Source: Flavobacterium sp. (GTDB lineage Bacteria; Bacteroidota; Bacteroidia; Flavobacteriales; Flavobacteriaceae). Taken from it: a stretch of 64,000 nt of DNA. This document shows, piece after piece, positions 42,002 through 51,031 of this stretch; position 1 is the first letter of the stretch; every line of letters starts with the position of its first letter. The DNA lies in assembly GCA_023251135.1 (NCBI GenBank), contig JAHEZJ010000008.1, positions 79,744 through 143,743 of the forward strand. Direction: 5' to 3'. The translations under genes were made by a program, and so were the position numbers. The notes under the pieces are model-generated. The model did not search any database. It was given only the letters and a program-made list of their open reading frames with translations, and was not told the DNA's origin.

Positions 42002-42829
42002 ATGACAACGAAAATTGCAATACAAGGTATTAAAGGATCTTTTCATCATCAGGTAGTGAAAGAGTATTTCTCTGAAAACGTGGATATTGATGAATGTTTG
42101 TCTTTTGAAGAATTAATTGATAGTCTGCTTTCAGGAAAATCAGATCAGGCTGTAATGGCGATTGAAAACTCGATTGCGGGGCCAATTATCCCGAATTATG
42201 CTTTGATTGACAAGAATAATATTCACATTATTGGAGAGCATTATTTGAATATTCATCAAAACTTAATGACTTTAAGAGGTCAGAAAATTGAGGATATAAA
42301 AGAGGTTCATTCCCATCCGATGGCCTTATTGCAATGTATGGATTTCCTGAAACAGTATCCAAATATTAAGTTGGTTGAGGACAAAGATACCGCCGAAACT
42401 GCCCGAAGAATTCAGGAAAATCAATTGAAAGGAATAGCAGCGATCGCCAGTAGAACGGCTTCTGAAATGTACGATTTAGAGATTATCGCTCCAGAAATCC
42501 AAACCATTAAAAACAATATGACCCGCTTTGTGATTATTAAAAAACAGAATTCATTTCTGCCGGAAAATGAAATCAACAGAGCTTCTATCAAATTTGAACT
42601 GGATCATAAAAGAGGAAGTCTGGCAGCAGTTTTAAATGTAATGAGCGACTGCAAACTGAATTTGACAAAAATTCAATCGCTTCCAAAAATTGAAACACCC
42701 TGGAAATATTCGTTTTTCGTAGATGTAACATTTGAGAAATACGAAGATTTTGCAAAAGCCAAATCGTTATTAAACATTATGGCAGAATATTTTAAAGTAT
42801 TAGGAGAATATAAAAATACAAAACCATAA
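42002..42829 (+). CDS. pheA: Prephenate dehydratase
   Basis: A 275-aa monofunctional enzyme that converts prephenate to phenylpyruvate. The N-terminal periplasmic-binding-like catalytic domain begins IAIQGIKGSFHHQVVKEYF, continues with AIENSIAGPIIPNYALI, and holds IKEVHSHPMALLQC. The catalytic T-R-F motif is NNMTRFVII near residue 177. An ACT domain (residues about 195-275, LDHKRGSLAAVLNVM) should bind Phe for feedback control. There is no chorismate mutase domain; that activity is fused to the DAHP synthase of the same operon. First structural gene after the attenuator. Confidence 0.93.
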   Translation: MTTKIAIQGIKGSFHHQVVKEYFSENVDIDECLSFEELIDSLLSGKSDQAVMAIENSIAGPIIPNYALIDKNNIHIIGEHYLNIHQNLMTLRGQKIEDIKEVHSHPMALLQCMDFLKQYPNIKLVEDKDTAETARRIQENQLKGIAAIASRTASEMYDLEIIAPEIQTIKNNMTRFVIIKKQNSFLPENEINRASIKFELDHKRGSLAAVLNVMSDCKLNLTKIQSLPKIETPWKYSFFVDVTFEKYEDFAKAKSLLNIMAEYFKVLGEYKNTKP

Positions 42830-42905
42830 AAAAGGAAATTCCAATTTTTGAAATTCCAAATTCCAATTAAATTAGAAAGTTAAAAGAGCCTAAAGCAAAT
42901 TAAAA

Positions 42906-44051
42906 ATGATAACAACAGCAAAACGATTAGATACAGTTGAAGAATACTACTTCTCCTCAAAATTAAGAGAAGTTCGTCAGCTACAATCTGAAGGAAAACC
43001 TATTATCAATATGGGAATCGGAAGCCCTGATTTGAGTCCGTCAAAAGCAGTAATTGAAGCGGTAGCCGCAGCGATTCTGGATGAAAACGGACATGGCTAT
43101 CAGAGCTATCAGGGATTACCGGAATTGAGAAAAGGAATGGCTGATTTTTATCAGAATCAGTTTGGTGTTGCGTTGAATCCGAATAATGAGATTTTGCCTT
43201 TGATGGGATCGAAAGAAGGGATAATGCATATTTCGCTGGCATTTTTAAACGAAGGCGATCATGTTCTGATTCCAAATCCGGGTTATCCAACCTATACTTC
43301 GGTAACCAATTTGGTTGGAGCTGTTCCGGTTTATTATGATCTGAAAGAAGCAAATGCCTGGGAGCCGGATTTTGAAGCTTTAGAAAAATTGGATCTTTCG
43401 AAGGTAAAAATTATGTGGCTGGGATATCCACACATGCCAACAGGGGCCAGAGGAAGTTTAGCGTTATTTGAAAAACTAGTTGCTTTTGCTAAAAAACACA
43501 AGATATTATTGGTCAACGACAATCCGTATAGTTTTGTTTTGAATGATAACCCAATGAGTTTGCTGCAGGTTGCAGGAGCAAAAGAAGTGGCTTTAGAATT
43601 AAATTCACTTAGTAAAACATTCAACATGGCCGGCTGGAGAGTGGGGATGGTTTTAGGAAATCCTGAAATTATCGATGCGGTTCTAAAGGTAAAAAGCAAC
43701 ATGGACAGCGGAATGTTCTACGGAATTCAGAAAGGTGCGGTTGCCGCGTTGAATTGCGATAAATCATGGTTCGAAGATCAAAACAAAATTTACAGACGCC
43801 GTCGCGAACTAACAGAAAAACTGGCAGAAAAATTAGGCTGTAAAGTTTATGCAGCAGGAGTTGGGCTTTTTGTTTGGGCAAAATTGCCGGACGGAATAGC
43901 ATCAGCAGAGAAATTCATTGACGAAATATTGTACGAGAAGCACATTTTTATCACACCGGGAACCATCTTCGGAAGTAATGGCGAAGGATACATCAGATTC
44001 TCGTTGTGTGTAAAAGAAGAAAAAGTACAAGAAGCGATAGATCGATTTTAG
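42906..44051 (+). CDS. PLP-dependent class I/II aminotransferase (aromatic pathway)
   Basis: A 381-aa fold-type I aminotransferase. GIGSPDLSPSKAVI, YQSYQGLPELRKGMADFY, PNPGYPTY, the PLP Lys in ELNSLSKTFNMAGWRVG and the carboxylate-binding Arg in GYIRFSLC are present. Its place between prephenate dehydratase and prephenate dehydrogenase points to transamination of phenylpyruvate and 4-hydroxyphenylpyruvate. Substrate choice is inferred from context; the closest general families act on aspartate, LL-diaminopimelate or aromatic keto acids. A 7-bp-repeat remnant fills the 76-bp gap before it. Confidence 0.88.
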   Translation: MITTAKRLDTVEEYYFSSKLREVRQLQSEGKPIINMGIGSPDLSPSKAVIEAVAAAILDENGHGYQSYQGLPELRKGMADFYQNQFGVALNPNNEILPLMGSKEGIMHISLAFLNEGDHVLIPNPGYPTYTSVTNLVGAVPVYYDLKEANAWEPDFEALEKLDLSKVKIMWLGYPHMPTGARGSLALFEKLVAFAKKHKILLVNDNPYSFVLNDNPMSLLQVAGAKEVALELNSLSKTFNMAGWRVGMVLGNPEIIDAVLKVKSNMDSGMFYGIQKGAVAALNCDKSWFEDQNKIYRRRRELTEKLAEKLGCKVYAAGVGLFVWAKLPDGIASAEKFIDEILYEKHIFITPGTIFGSNGEGYIRFSLCVKEEKVQEAIDRF

Positions 44052-44065
44052 ATTTCTCTCAACAG

Positions 44066-44097
44066 TTTGTCATTTAGACGAAGGAGAAATCTCCACG
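44066..44097. repeat. Dispersed Bacteroidota repeat (GTCATTTnGACGAAGGAGAAATCTC type)
   Basis: The wording TTTGTCATTTAGACGAAGG then AGAAATCTCC, with a small GGAG/CTCC palindrome, is a repeat often met in intergenic DNA of Flavobacteriia and Cytophagia. It lies directly before the structured element at 44098-44182. The classification is from memory of such genomes. Confidence 0.4.
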
Positions 44098-44182
44098 AGA
44101 AGCCCTAGCCCTGATAGAAGCGGCATCCTTTTATGGTGGGGTCCACCATAAAAGATACAGCGGATAGCAGGAAACAGCTTCT
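44098..44182. ncRNA. Structured intergenic element resembling Flavo-1 RNA
   Basis: An 85-nt element closed by AGAAGC (44098-44103) and GCTTCT (44177-44182). A perfect 12-bp hairpin lies inside (CTTTTATGGTGG 44128-44139 with CCACCATAAAAG 44143-44154). The conserved-looking single-stranded wording is AGCCCTGATAGAAGCGGCATCC and GATACAGCGGATAGCAGGAA. This matches a very frequent Flavobacterium intergenic element that I believe corresponds to the Flavo-1 RNA motif. Strand and function are not certain. It lies inside the aromatic operon, between the aminotransferase and tyrA. Confidence 0.5.
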
Positions 44183-44196
44183 AATAAAAAAGAAAT

Positions 44197-45054
44197 ATGA
44201 AAGTATACGTAATAGGAATAGGGTTAATAGGAGGTTCAATGGTATTGGATATCAAGGATCGACATCCGAATGCTCTTATTTTTGGAATTGATAGTAACGA
44301 AAAACACTTGCAGGAAGCAATTGATTTGGGGGTTATTGATCAGGAAGGACATTTTGAAGATTTGGCGGGTGCTGATTTTGTAATTGTGTCGGTTCCTGTA
44401 GATGTGGCACTTGCAGTTTTGCCTAAAGTATTGGATTTGGTGGGCGACAAAACAATCGTTTTTGAAGTGGGTTCGACCAAAAAACCAATCTGTGATGCAG
44501 TAGCAAGCCACCCAAAGAGACGGAATTTTATTGCCACACATCCAATCGCCGGAACAGAGTTTTCAGGACCTTCGGCAGCGATAAGAGGGTTGTTTAAAGG
44601 AAAAACAAACATTATCTGCGAAGTGGAAAAAACCACTTTTAAACTGCAGGAGAAGGCTTTGAAGCTTTTCGCTGAAATAGGAATGAGGATACGCTATATG
44701 GATCCGGTTTCACACGACAAACATATTGCTTACGTTTCGCATTTGTCGCACATTAGTTCGTTTATGCTTGGGAAAACGGTGATGAATAAGGAAAAAGACG
44801 AACAGGATATTTTTGATATGGCGGGAAGTGGATTTGAGAGCACCGTTCGTTTGGCCAAAAGTTCACCTGCAATGTGGACGCCAATTTTTGAGCAGAATAA
44901 GGAGTATGTTTTGGAAACGTTAGAAGCATACATTTCAAATCTCAGTCGGTTTAGGGATTTGTTAAAAGAAGAAGATTACAGTGCCATTTTTGAAGAAATG
45001 GAAAGCACCAATAAAATTAAAGAGATACTAAACGGATTAACAATTAAAAAATAA
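44197..45054 (+). CDS. tyrA: Prephenate dehydrogenase
   Basis: A 285-aa NAD(P)-dependent enzyme that oxidises and decarboxylates prephenate to 4-hydroxyphenylpyruvate on the way to Tyr. The dinucleotide motif is VIGIGLIGGSMVLDI at the N-terminus. FIATHPIAGTEFSGP carries the catalytic His and substrate loop, and HDKHIAYVSHLSHISSFML is in the helical dimer domain. It lacks both the chorismate mutase and ACT domains of enteric TyrA. The downstream DAHP synthase gene begins 12 bp later. Confidence 0.93.
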   Translation: MKVYVIGIGLIGGSMVLDIKDRHPNALIFGIDSNEKHLQEAIDLGVIDQEGHFEDLAGADFVIVSVPVDVALAVLPKVLDLVGDKTIVFEVGSTKKPICDAVASHPKRRNFIATHPIAGTEFSGPSAAIRGLFKGKTNIICEVEKTTFKLQEKALKLFAEIGMRIRYMDPVSHDKHIAYVSHLSHISSFMLGKTVMNKEKDEQDIFDMAGSGFESTVRLAKSSPAMWTPIFEQNKEYVLETLEAYISNLSRFRDLLKEEDYSAIFEEMESTNKIKEILNGLTIKK

Positions 45055-45066
45055 ACTAAAGAAAAG

Positions 45067-46149
45067 ATGGAAAATAAAAAAGAAATGAGAAAGTGGTTAG
45101 AAGATTTCAATTTAAATCACCCACTTGTGATTGCAGGACCATGTAGCGCAGAAACAGAAGATCAGGTATTGAAGATCGCACACGAATTAAAAGATTCAAA
45201 AGTTAGTGTATTCAGAGCGGGAATCTGGAAACCAAGAACGCGTCCAGGAGGATTTGAAGGTGTTGGGGAAATTGGTTTGAAATGGTTGCAAAAAGCAAAA
45301 AAAGAAACTGGTTTATTGATGGGGACTGAGGTGGCAACTGCAGCACACTGTAAATTGGCTTTAGAGCATGATATCGACGTATTATGGGTGGGTGCCCGTA
45401 CTACTGCAAACCCTTTTGCGGTTCAGGAAATTGCTGATACTTTGAAAGGTACTGATAAAATCGTTTTGGTTAAAAACCCGGTAAACCCTGATTTAGCATT
45501 ATGGTTAGGTGGTGTGGAACGTTTACATATGGCCGGAATCGAGAAATTAGGAGTGATTCACAGAGGATTTTCGACTTACGAAAAAACAAAATACAGAAAC
45601 ATTCCGGAATGGCAAATTGCGATCGAATTGCAAAATAAATTCCCTAGTTTACCATTAATCATTGACCCGTCACATATTACAGGAAATCGCAACATGATTT
45701 TTGAAGTAACGCAAGAGGCTCTGGATTTGAACTACGACGGTATGATTATCGAAACGCATTACGATCCGGACAATGCTTGGTCTGATGCTGCTCAGCAAGT
45801 GACTCCGGATGCTTTGAAACAGATCATTAAAGATTTGACGATCAGAAAAACGGATGATACTACAGACGAGTACAACCAAAAAATGAAAAAATTAAGAGCG
45901 AATATCGACGTTTTGGATGCTAACTTATTAGAGTTACTAGGAAAACGTATGAAAGTAGCGGATGAAATTGGGCAGGTGAAAAAAGATGCAAACGTTGCAA
46001 TTCTTCAAAACAACCGTTGGAATGAAATCCTTGGGAAAATGATTTTAGAAGGAGAGAAAAAAGGACTTACTGAAGAGTTTGTTTTGAGAATGTTCAAAGC
46101 AATTCACCAGGAAAGTATTGGTCACCAGGAAAAAGTATTCAATGCTTAA
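45067..46149 (+). CDS. aroF: Bifunctional DAHP synthase / chorismate mutase (type II, AroQ)
   Basis: A 360-aa fusion. The N-terminal two thirds form a type I-beta DAHP synthase (VIAGPCSAETEDQV, FRAGIWKPRTRPGGFEGVG, LPLIIDPSHITGNRN) that starts the shikimate pathway. The last 90 residues (KMKKLRANIDVLDANLLELLGKRMKVADEIG) are an AroQ-type chorismate mutase producing prephenate. Coupling both ends of the pathway in one polypeptide normally allows feedback control by prephenate or chorismate through the mutase domain. Last gene of the attenuated operon; a terminator lies about 105 bp downstream. The exact symbol is uncertain (aroA/aroG naming varies). Confidence 0.93.
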   Translation: MENKKEMRKWLEDFNLNHPLVIAGPCSAETEDQVLKIAHELKDSKVSVFRAGIWKPRTRPGGFEGVGEIGLKWLQKAKKETGLLMGTEVATAAHCKLALEHDIDVLWVGARTTANPFAVQEIADTLKGTDKIVLVKNPVNPDLALWLGGVERLHMAGIEKLGVIHRGFSTYEKTKYRNIPEWQIAIELQNKFPSLPLIIDPSHITGNRNMIFEVTQEALDLNYDGMIIETHYDPDNAWSDAAQQVTPDALKQIIKDLTIRKTDDTTDEYNQKMKKLRANIDVLDANLLELLGKRMKVADEIGQVKKDANVAILQNNRWNEILGKMILEGEKKGLTEEFVLRMFKAIHQESIGHQEKVFNA

Positions 46150-46253
46150 TTTTTTCTAAAACATATAAGTGATATAAGTTATTGGAGTTTTTTAAAGACT
46201 ACTCTGTACTTTCTTAGGTCATCATTTTAAAAATAGATTGTTTTTTTTACATT

Positions 46254-46290
46254 AAATCTCCTTTGCTTTCGGGCTTTGGAGATTTTTTTT
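46254..46290 (+). terminator. Terminator of the aromatic operon
   Basis: AAATCTCC (46254-46261), a 16-base loop, GGAGATTT (46278-46285), followed by a run of more than ten T residues. Confidence 0.85.
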
Positions 46291-46367
46291 TTTGAAATAT
46301 ATAGTACCTTCCCAACCTTTTGAAGTTTTTTGTGCTCTATACTATTATAAACCTAAATTTTTGTGTC

Positions 46368-49300
46368 ATGAAGTCAAAATTGTTTTCGTCTGCGTCGGGC
46401 TTTTTTCGAATGAATCTGAATGTGTTGTTTTTTTTCTTCCTGTTTATTGGAACAAAAGCTTTAGCACAAAGTCCGGAACTAACCGTTAAAGGAGAGGATG
46501 CCGAAAAAGTGCGAATGAATAAACTTTTGGTCAATGTAAAAGTGGTAGGGAACATTGCCTATACCACGGCCGAGATGCACTTTTTTAATTCAGGAACCCG
46601 TCAGATGGAAGCGGAGCTTATTTTTCCGTTGCCCGAAAATGTTTCGGTTTCCCGATATGCGATTGATATCAATGGAAAAATGCGTGAGGCAGTTCCGGTG
46701 AATAAAAATAAAGGCAAACAGGTTTTTGAAGCCATCGAACACCGTCGTGTTGATCCGGGATTGTTAGAGAAAGTAGAGGGGAATAATTTTAGAACCAGAA
46801 TTTATCCGTTGCTGCCAAATGGAGAACGTACCGTGATTATTGGTTACGAAGAAGAACTTTCGGCTTTTGATAAAGACAATTTGGCGTACCAATTGATGAG
46901 CCGTTTTCCCAGAAAAATAGATCAGTTTGAAATTAAGGTAGCGGTTTTAGGAGCTGCAACGGCACCAACTGTTGCCGAGAATTCAGGAAACGAAATTACT
47001 TTTTCAAAATGGGAGCAGTCTTTTCAGGCTTCCATCAAAAAAGAAAACTATCAGCCCGCAGAAAAAATAGTTCTTAAAATCCCTTTACAGCAAAGCATCC
47101 CAAATGTTTTGATGCAAAATGTTGGCGGGCAGCATTATTTTTATGGAAACACCTTTGTACAGGGCAATAGAACAGCGAAAAAAACACCGGCTTCGATTGG
47201 TTTAATTTGGGATAACTCACTGAGCTGTCAGAATAGAGATTTAAAAAAGGAACTGGATTTGTTAAATGCTTATTTTCAGAAAATAAAAAACACAAAAGTT
47301 AGTCTGTATTTTTTGAATTATACTTTCGAAAAACAACAAGAATATATTGTTTCCAACGGAAATTGGGAGGCTTTGAAAGTCGTTTTAGAGAAAACAAAAT
47401 ACGATGGAGGAACCCGTTTTTCGAAACTCAGTTTTGCCGGTGAGGATGAATACTTGTTTTTTACAGACGGATTATCTTCTTTGAGTGAAAATGTGCTGCC
47501 GAAAACTAAAAAATCAATTTATACCATTACCTCTTCGGTTTCGGCTGATTTTACTTTTTTAAATTATTCGGCAATGCAGACCGCTGGTGATTTTATCAAT
47601 TTAAACCAGAGTAATGTTGAGAAAGCCTTAGATAAACTGCTGCATACGAATTTGAAATTTTTGGGAATAAAAGAGAGTTTAACGGTAACCGATTTATTTC
47701 CGATAGAAGGAACTTCGGTTTCGGGAAATTTTAGTTTTTCGGGGATTTCTTTAAATCCAAAAAATGAAATTACCTTGTTATTTGGTTATAATAATGAAGC
47801 GGTGTTAGCGCGAAAAATCACTTTAGATGCTGCCATTCAGAACACCAATGATGTAAATATTGAAAAGCTATGGGCGCAGAAAAAAATAGCCAATCTTGAT
47901 TTAGAATATGCAAAAAATGCTGACGAAATTGAACTTCTGGGTAAGAAATACGGAATTATAACGAAAAATACGTCATTGATTGTTCTGGAAGATATCCGCG
48001 ATTACATTTCCTATGATATTATACCACCTGCTGAATTGCGTGCCGAGTTTGACCGAATTAAAAAACAGGAGCACGATAGCACTTTGGCGCAGCAAAAAAG
48101 TAACTGGGAGAGTATTGAAAGTTATTTTGACGGACTAAATAGCTGGTGGAGTAAAAACACGAAATATGCCGGACCTAAATCACAATCAAAAGATAGAATC
48201 AGAAATTCCAACAGACCGAATAATAATGTTTTGCGTACAAGTTTAAGAAGAAGTAATGATGTGGCGGCCGGATTTATTTCTGGAATTGTTTTGGATGCAA
48301 ATGATCAGGCATTGCCTGGAGTGAATATTGTTATAAGTGGAAGAAGAGAGGGAGTTCAAACAGATTTTGATGGGAAATTTACGATAAGAGCATCTCAGAA
48401 TAGTATTCTCGATATTAGCTATCTTGGTTTTGAGTCTGCTCGTGTAAATGTGGGTAGAAACAATCAGGTTTCTATAAGACTGAGAGAGAATTCGCAAACT
48501 TTAAATGAAGTTGTAACTACTACCGCCTTTGCTGCCAGAAAAGGAGATGCAAATGCCGTTTTAACAATAGACGAACCAGTTGGAGCAGGACAGGCAGTGG
48601 AAATTGTAGAAGATAACATTGTATATAGTACTGCCTCTCCGCCAGCTGCGCCAAAAGTAGATCAGATGAAACTTGTTACGCCTGTCGTGGCAGGGGCGTC
48701 TGAAAGAAGAATAGAAGAAATTAAAGATAAAAAAGTTGGGCATGAAGTAATTTCAGAAAATGGTTTGGTAACAGAATCAGTTGCGCCGGGAGTTACAAAT
48801 AATTTGGTACAGACACTCGCAGGAAAAGTAGAAGGAGTTCAGATTCAGCAAGCACCCAATACAGGAGGAGTAAGACTTAATAACTCAGTAACCGATACTT
48901 TAAGTTTGAATTTTTCAAATGGTTATGCAGGTGATTTAAAAAAGGATGACAAAATCTGGAATCCGGATAGGTTGTATTTGAAAGCTTTAGCCAAAGCTCC
49001 AAAAGAAAAACAGTACGATTTGTATTTGGAACTAAGAAAAGCGCAGGAAAGAAACCCGAGTTTTTATTTTGATGTGGCCCATTTCTTTTACAATCAGGGG
49101 GACGTTAAAAAAGCATTGTTGGTACTTAGCAATATTGCCGATTTAGGTTTAGAGAATCATCAGCTTTATAAAACACTCACTTATACGTTATGCCAATGGA
49201 AGGACTATGATGATGCTGTGTTTACTGCAAAACAGGTAGCAAAATGGCGTGTTCATGAACCACAAAGTTTGAGAGATTATGCTCTGGCACTGGAAGATGC

Positions 49301-49844
49301 CGGAAAATATCAGGACGCTTTTGATCAGTTGATTAAAGCTCTGGAAGTAAATTATTATGGAGAAATGAGTGGGCAGTATGAAGGTGTGGAAGATATTATT
49401 TTAATGGATGTTAACCGTTTGACAACTGAACATAAAGGAATAAAAACAGGCAAGTTAGACAAGAAATACCTCGCTAAAATGCCGGTTGATATCCGAATCA
49501 TTATGAACTGGAATTTAATGGATGTCGATTTGGACCTTCATATTATCGAGCCAACGAATGAGGAATGTTACTACAGTCACACTTCAACACAAATTGGAGG
49601 AAGATTTTCCAAAGATTTCACGCAGGGTTATGGTCCGGAGCAATATTTAATTCGAAATGCGGTAAAAGGAAAGTATCAGATTAAAACCAATTATTTTGGA
49701 GAAACGAAACTAACAGAGGACGGTCCGGCCACAATTATGGTTGAAATTTATACCACTAAGGCTGGAAAAACATCCCGAACTTTAAAAACGATTCAGTTGG
49801 GAAAAGTTAAAGAGAATGAGATTTTGGCCGAAATTAGCTGGTAA
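46368..49844 (+). CDS. Mosaic envelope protein: VIT, VWA-like, carboxypeptidase-like, TPR-like and DUF2135 domains
   Basis: A 1158-aa protein with a long signal segment (NLNVLFFFFLFIGTKALAQ). A VIT domain comes first (residues about 30-150: YTTAEMHFFNSGTRQMEAELIFPLPENVSV). A VWA-like domain (about 265-400) follows with a plausible MIDAS: DNSLS, GGTRFS and FFTDG. Then come a charged linker, a CarboxypepD_reg-like sandwich (about 632-725: GIVLDANDQALPGVNIV) and a fragment like the start of a TonB receptor plug (about 810: TLAGKVEGVQIQQAPNTGGV). A helical TPR-like stretch (about 876-995) and DUF2135 (about 1040-1158: VDLDLHIIEPTNEECYYSH) end it. The ATG at 46368 fits the signal peptide. Function unknown; probably a surface or periplasmic interaction protein. 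Confidence 0.78.
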   Translation: MKSKLFSSASGFFRMNLNVLFFFFLFIGTKALAQSPELTVKGEDAEKVRMNKLLVNVKVVGNIAYTTAEMHFFNSGTRQMEAELIFPLPENVSVSRYAIDINGKMREAVPVNKNKGKQVFEAIEHRRVDPGLLEKVEGNNFRTRIYPLLPNGERTVIIGYEEELSAFDKDNLAYQLMSRFPRKIDQFEIKVAVLGAATAPTVAENSGNEITFSKWEQSFQASIKKENYQPAEKIVLKIPLQQSIPNVLMQNVGGQHYFYGNTFVQGNRTAKKTPASIGLIWDNSLSCQNRDLKKELDLLNAYFQKIKNTKVSLYFLNYTFEKQQEYIVSNGNWEALKVVLEKTKYDGGTRFSKLSFAGEDEYLFFTDGLSSLSENVLPKTKKSIYTITSSVSADFTFLNYSAMQTAGDFINLNQSNVEKALDKLLHTNLKFLGIKESLTVTDLFPIEGTSVSGNFSFSGISLNPKNEITLLFGYNNEAVLARKITLDAAIQNTNDVNIEKLWAQKKIANLDLEYAKNADEIELLGKKYGIITKNTSLIVLEDIRDYISYDIIPPAELRAEFDRIKKQEHDSTLAQQKSNWESIESYFDGLNSWWSKNTKYAGPKSQSKDRIRNSNRPNNNVLRTSLRRSNDVAAGFISGIVLDANDQALPGVNIVISGRREGVQTDFDGKFTIRASQNSILDISYLGFESARVNVGRNNQVSIRLRENSQTLNEVVTTTAFAARKGDANAVLTIDEPVGAGQAVEIVEDNIVYSTASPPAAPKVDQMKLVTPVVAGASERRIEEIKDKKVGHEVISENGLVTESVAPGVTNNLVQTLAGKVEGVQIQQAPNTGGVRLNNSVTDTLSLNFSNGYAGDLKKDDKIWNPDRLYLKALAKAPKEKQYDLYLELRKAQERNPSFYFDVAHFFYNQGDVKKALLVLSNIADLGLENHQLYKTLTYTLCQWKDYDDAVFTAKQVAKWRVHEPQSLRDYALALEDAGKYQDAFDQLIKALEVNYYGEMSGQYEGVEDIILMDVNRLTTEHKGIKTGKLDKKYLAKMPVDIRIIMNWNLMDVDLDLHIIEPTNEECYYSHTSTQIGGRFSKDFTQGYGPEQYLIRNAVKGKYQIKTNYFGETKLTEDGPATIMVEIYTTKAGKTSRTLKTIQLGKVKENEILAEISW

Positions 49845-49887
49845 ATCTTTCAAATTAAGGGTAAGTCTTTAATTTTAAAAGGCGAAG

Positions 49888-49919
49888 TTGCGTTGTTCAA
49901 TTCTAAAAACGTAATTTTG
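49888..49919 (+). promoter_or_regulatory. rsgA promoter
   Basis: TTG at 49888-49890, 21 bp, then TAATTTTG at 49912-49919, an exact TAnnTTTG. Transcription would start near 49926, about 56 nt before the rsgA ATG. Confidence 0.65.
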
Positions 49920-49981
49920 CCTTTTATTTTTTAGTTCAAAGTGTAATCTAAAAACTAAAATAAGCAATCTAAAATTAAAGA

Positions 49982-50959
49982 ATGACAGGACTCGTATATA
50001 AATCTACAGGAAGTTGGTACACTGTAAAATCAGAAAATGGCGATTTTATAGAATGCCGTATGAAAGGGAAGTTTAGGATGAAAGGTATTAAAAGTACTAA
50101 TCCTATTGCTGTAGGCGATATTGTCGATTATGAACTGGAGGAAACCTCAGATGCTGTAACCGGAACGATTTTTAATATTCACGAAAGAAAAAATTATATC
50201 GTTCGTAAATCGGTTAATTTGTCGCATCAAATGCATATTATCGCGTCAAATATCGATCGTGTATTTTTATTGATTACGATTAATAATCCGCCCACTACCT
50301 TTAATTTTATTGATCGCTTTTTGGTTACTGCCGAAGCCTATAATATCGAAACCATTTTGGTATTTAATAAGATCGATACTTTTGATGAAGCCACGCTTGA
50401 AGATCAATTGTACATGCAATATGTGTATCAGCAAATAGGTTATAAATGCCTTCGTGTTTCTTCCACAGAAATGAAAGGTGTTGAAGAGCTAAAAGAAATG
50501 ATGATCGGAAAAGTCAGTATGTTTTCAGGACATTCAGGTGTGGGAAAATCGACTTTGGTAAATGCAATGGAACCTTCTTTGCATCTTAAAACCAAAACCA
50601 TTTCGGAGGCCAGCAAACAAGGGCAGCACACCACCACTTTTGCAGAAATGTATGATTTGTCTTTTAATGCAAAAATTATCGATACACCTGGAATTAAAGG
50701 GTTCGGAATTGTTGATATGGAACCTTCTGAAATAAGCGGTTATTTTCCCGAGTTTTTCAGACTAAAAGACCAATGTAAATTTAACAATTGTTTGCATAAA
50801 GAAGAACCGCATTGTGCAATCAAAGCGGCTTTAGAGCGCGATGAGATTGCCTGGTCACGTTACAATAGTTATTTAAAAATACTCGAAGGAGATGATGAAA
50901 ACTATCGTACCGATTCTTATGACGAAGATCGAAAAGCAAGTGATGAATTGAGGAAATAA
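49982..50959 (+). CDS. rsgA: Ribosome small-subunit-dependent GTPase A
   Basis: A 325-aa circularly permuted GTPase that assists late 30S subunit maturation. An N-terminal OB-like domain is followed by the permuted G motifs: G4 (VFNKIDTFDE) precedes the P-loop (FSGHSGVGKSTLVNAM) and G3 (DTPGIKGFG). A C-terminal zinc knuckle, CKFNNCLHKEEPHCAIKAAL, completes the family signature. The start at 49982 is preceded by an exact -7 element. dtd follows after 72 bp that hold an AT-rich inverted repeat. Confidence 0.95.
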   Translation: MTGLVYKSTGSWYTVKSENGDFIECRMKGKFRMKGIKSTNPIAVGDIVDYELEETSDAVTGTIFNIHERKNYIVRKSVNLSHQMHIIASNIDRVFLLITINNPPTTFNFIDRFLVTAEAYNIETILVFNKIDTFDEATLEDQLYMQYVYQQIGYKCLRVSSTEMKGVEELKEMMIGKVSMFSGHSGVGKSTLVNAMEPSLHLKTKTISEASKQGQHTTTFAEMYDLSFNAKIIDTPGIKGFGIVDMEPSEISGYFPEFFRLKDQCKFNNCLHKEEPHCAIKAALERDEIAWSRYNSYLKILEGDDENYRTDSYDEDRKASDELRK

Positions 50960-51031
50960 TTGTTAATTATAAATTGTTAATTATGTATGAGAATGTTATA
51001 TTGTCCACACAATTTATAATTCATAATTCAC
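50960..51031. repeat. AT-rich inverted repeat between rsgA and dtd
   Basis: TTAATTATAAATTGTTAATTATG on the left (50964 on) is loosely complementary to CAATTTATAATTCATAATTC on the right (51009-51028). The composition is nearly all A and T with a roughly 14-bp repeat (TTGTTAATTATAAA/TTGTTAATTATGTA). No T-tract follows, so it is not an obvious terminator. Confidence 0.5.
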
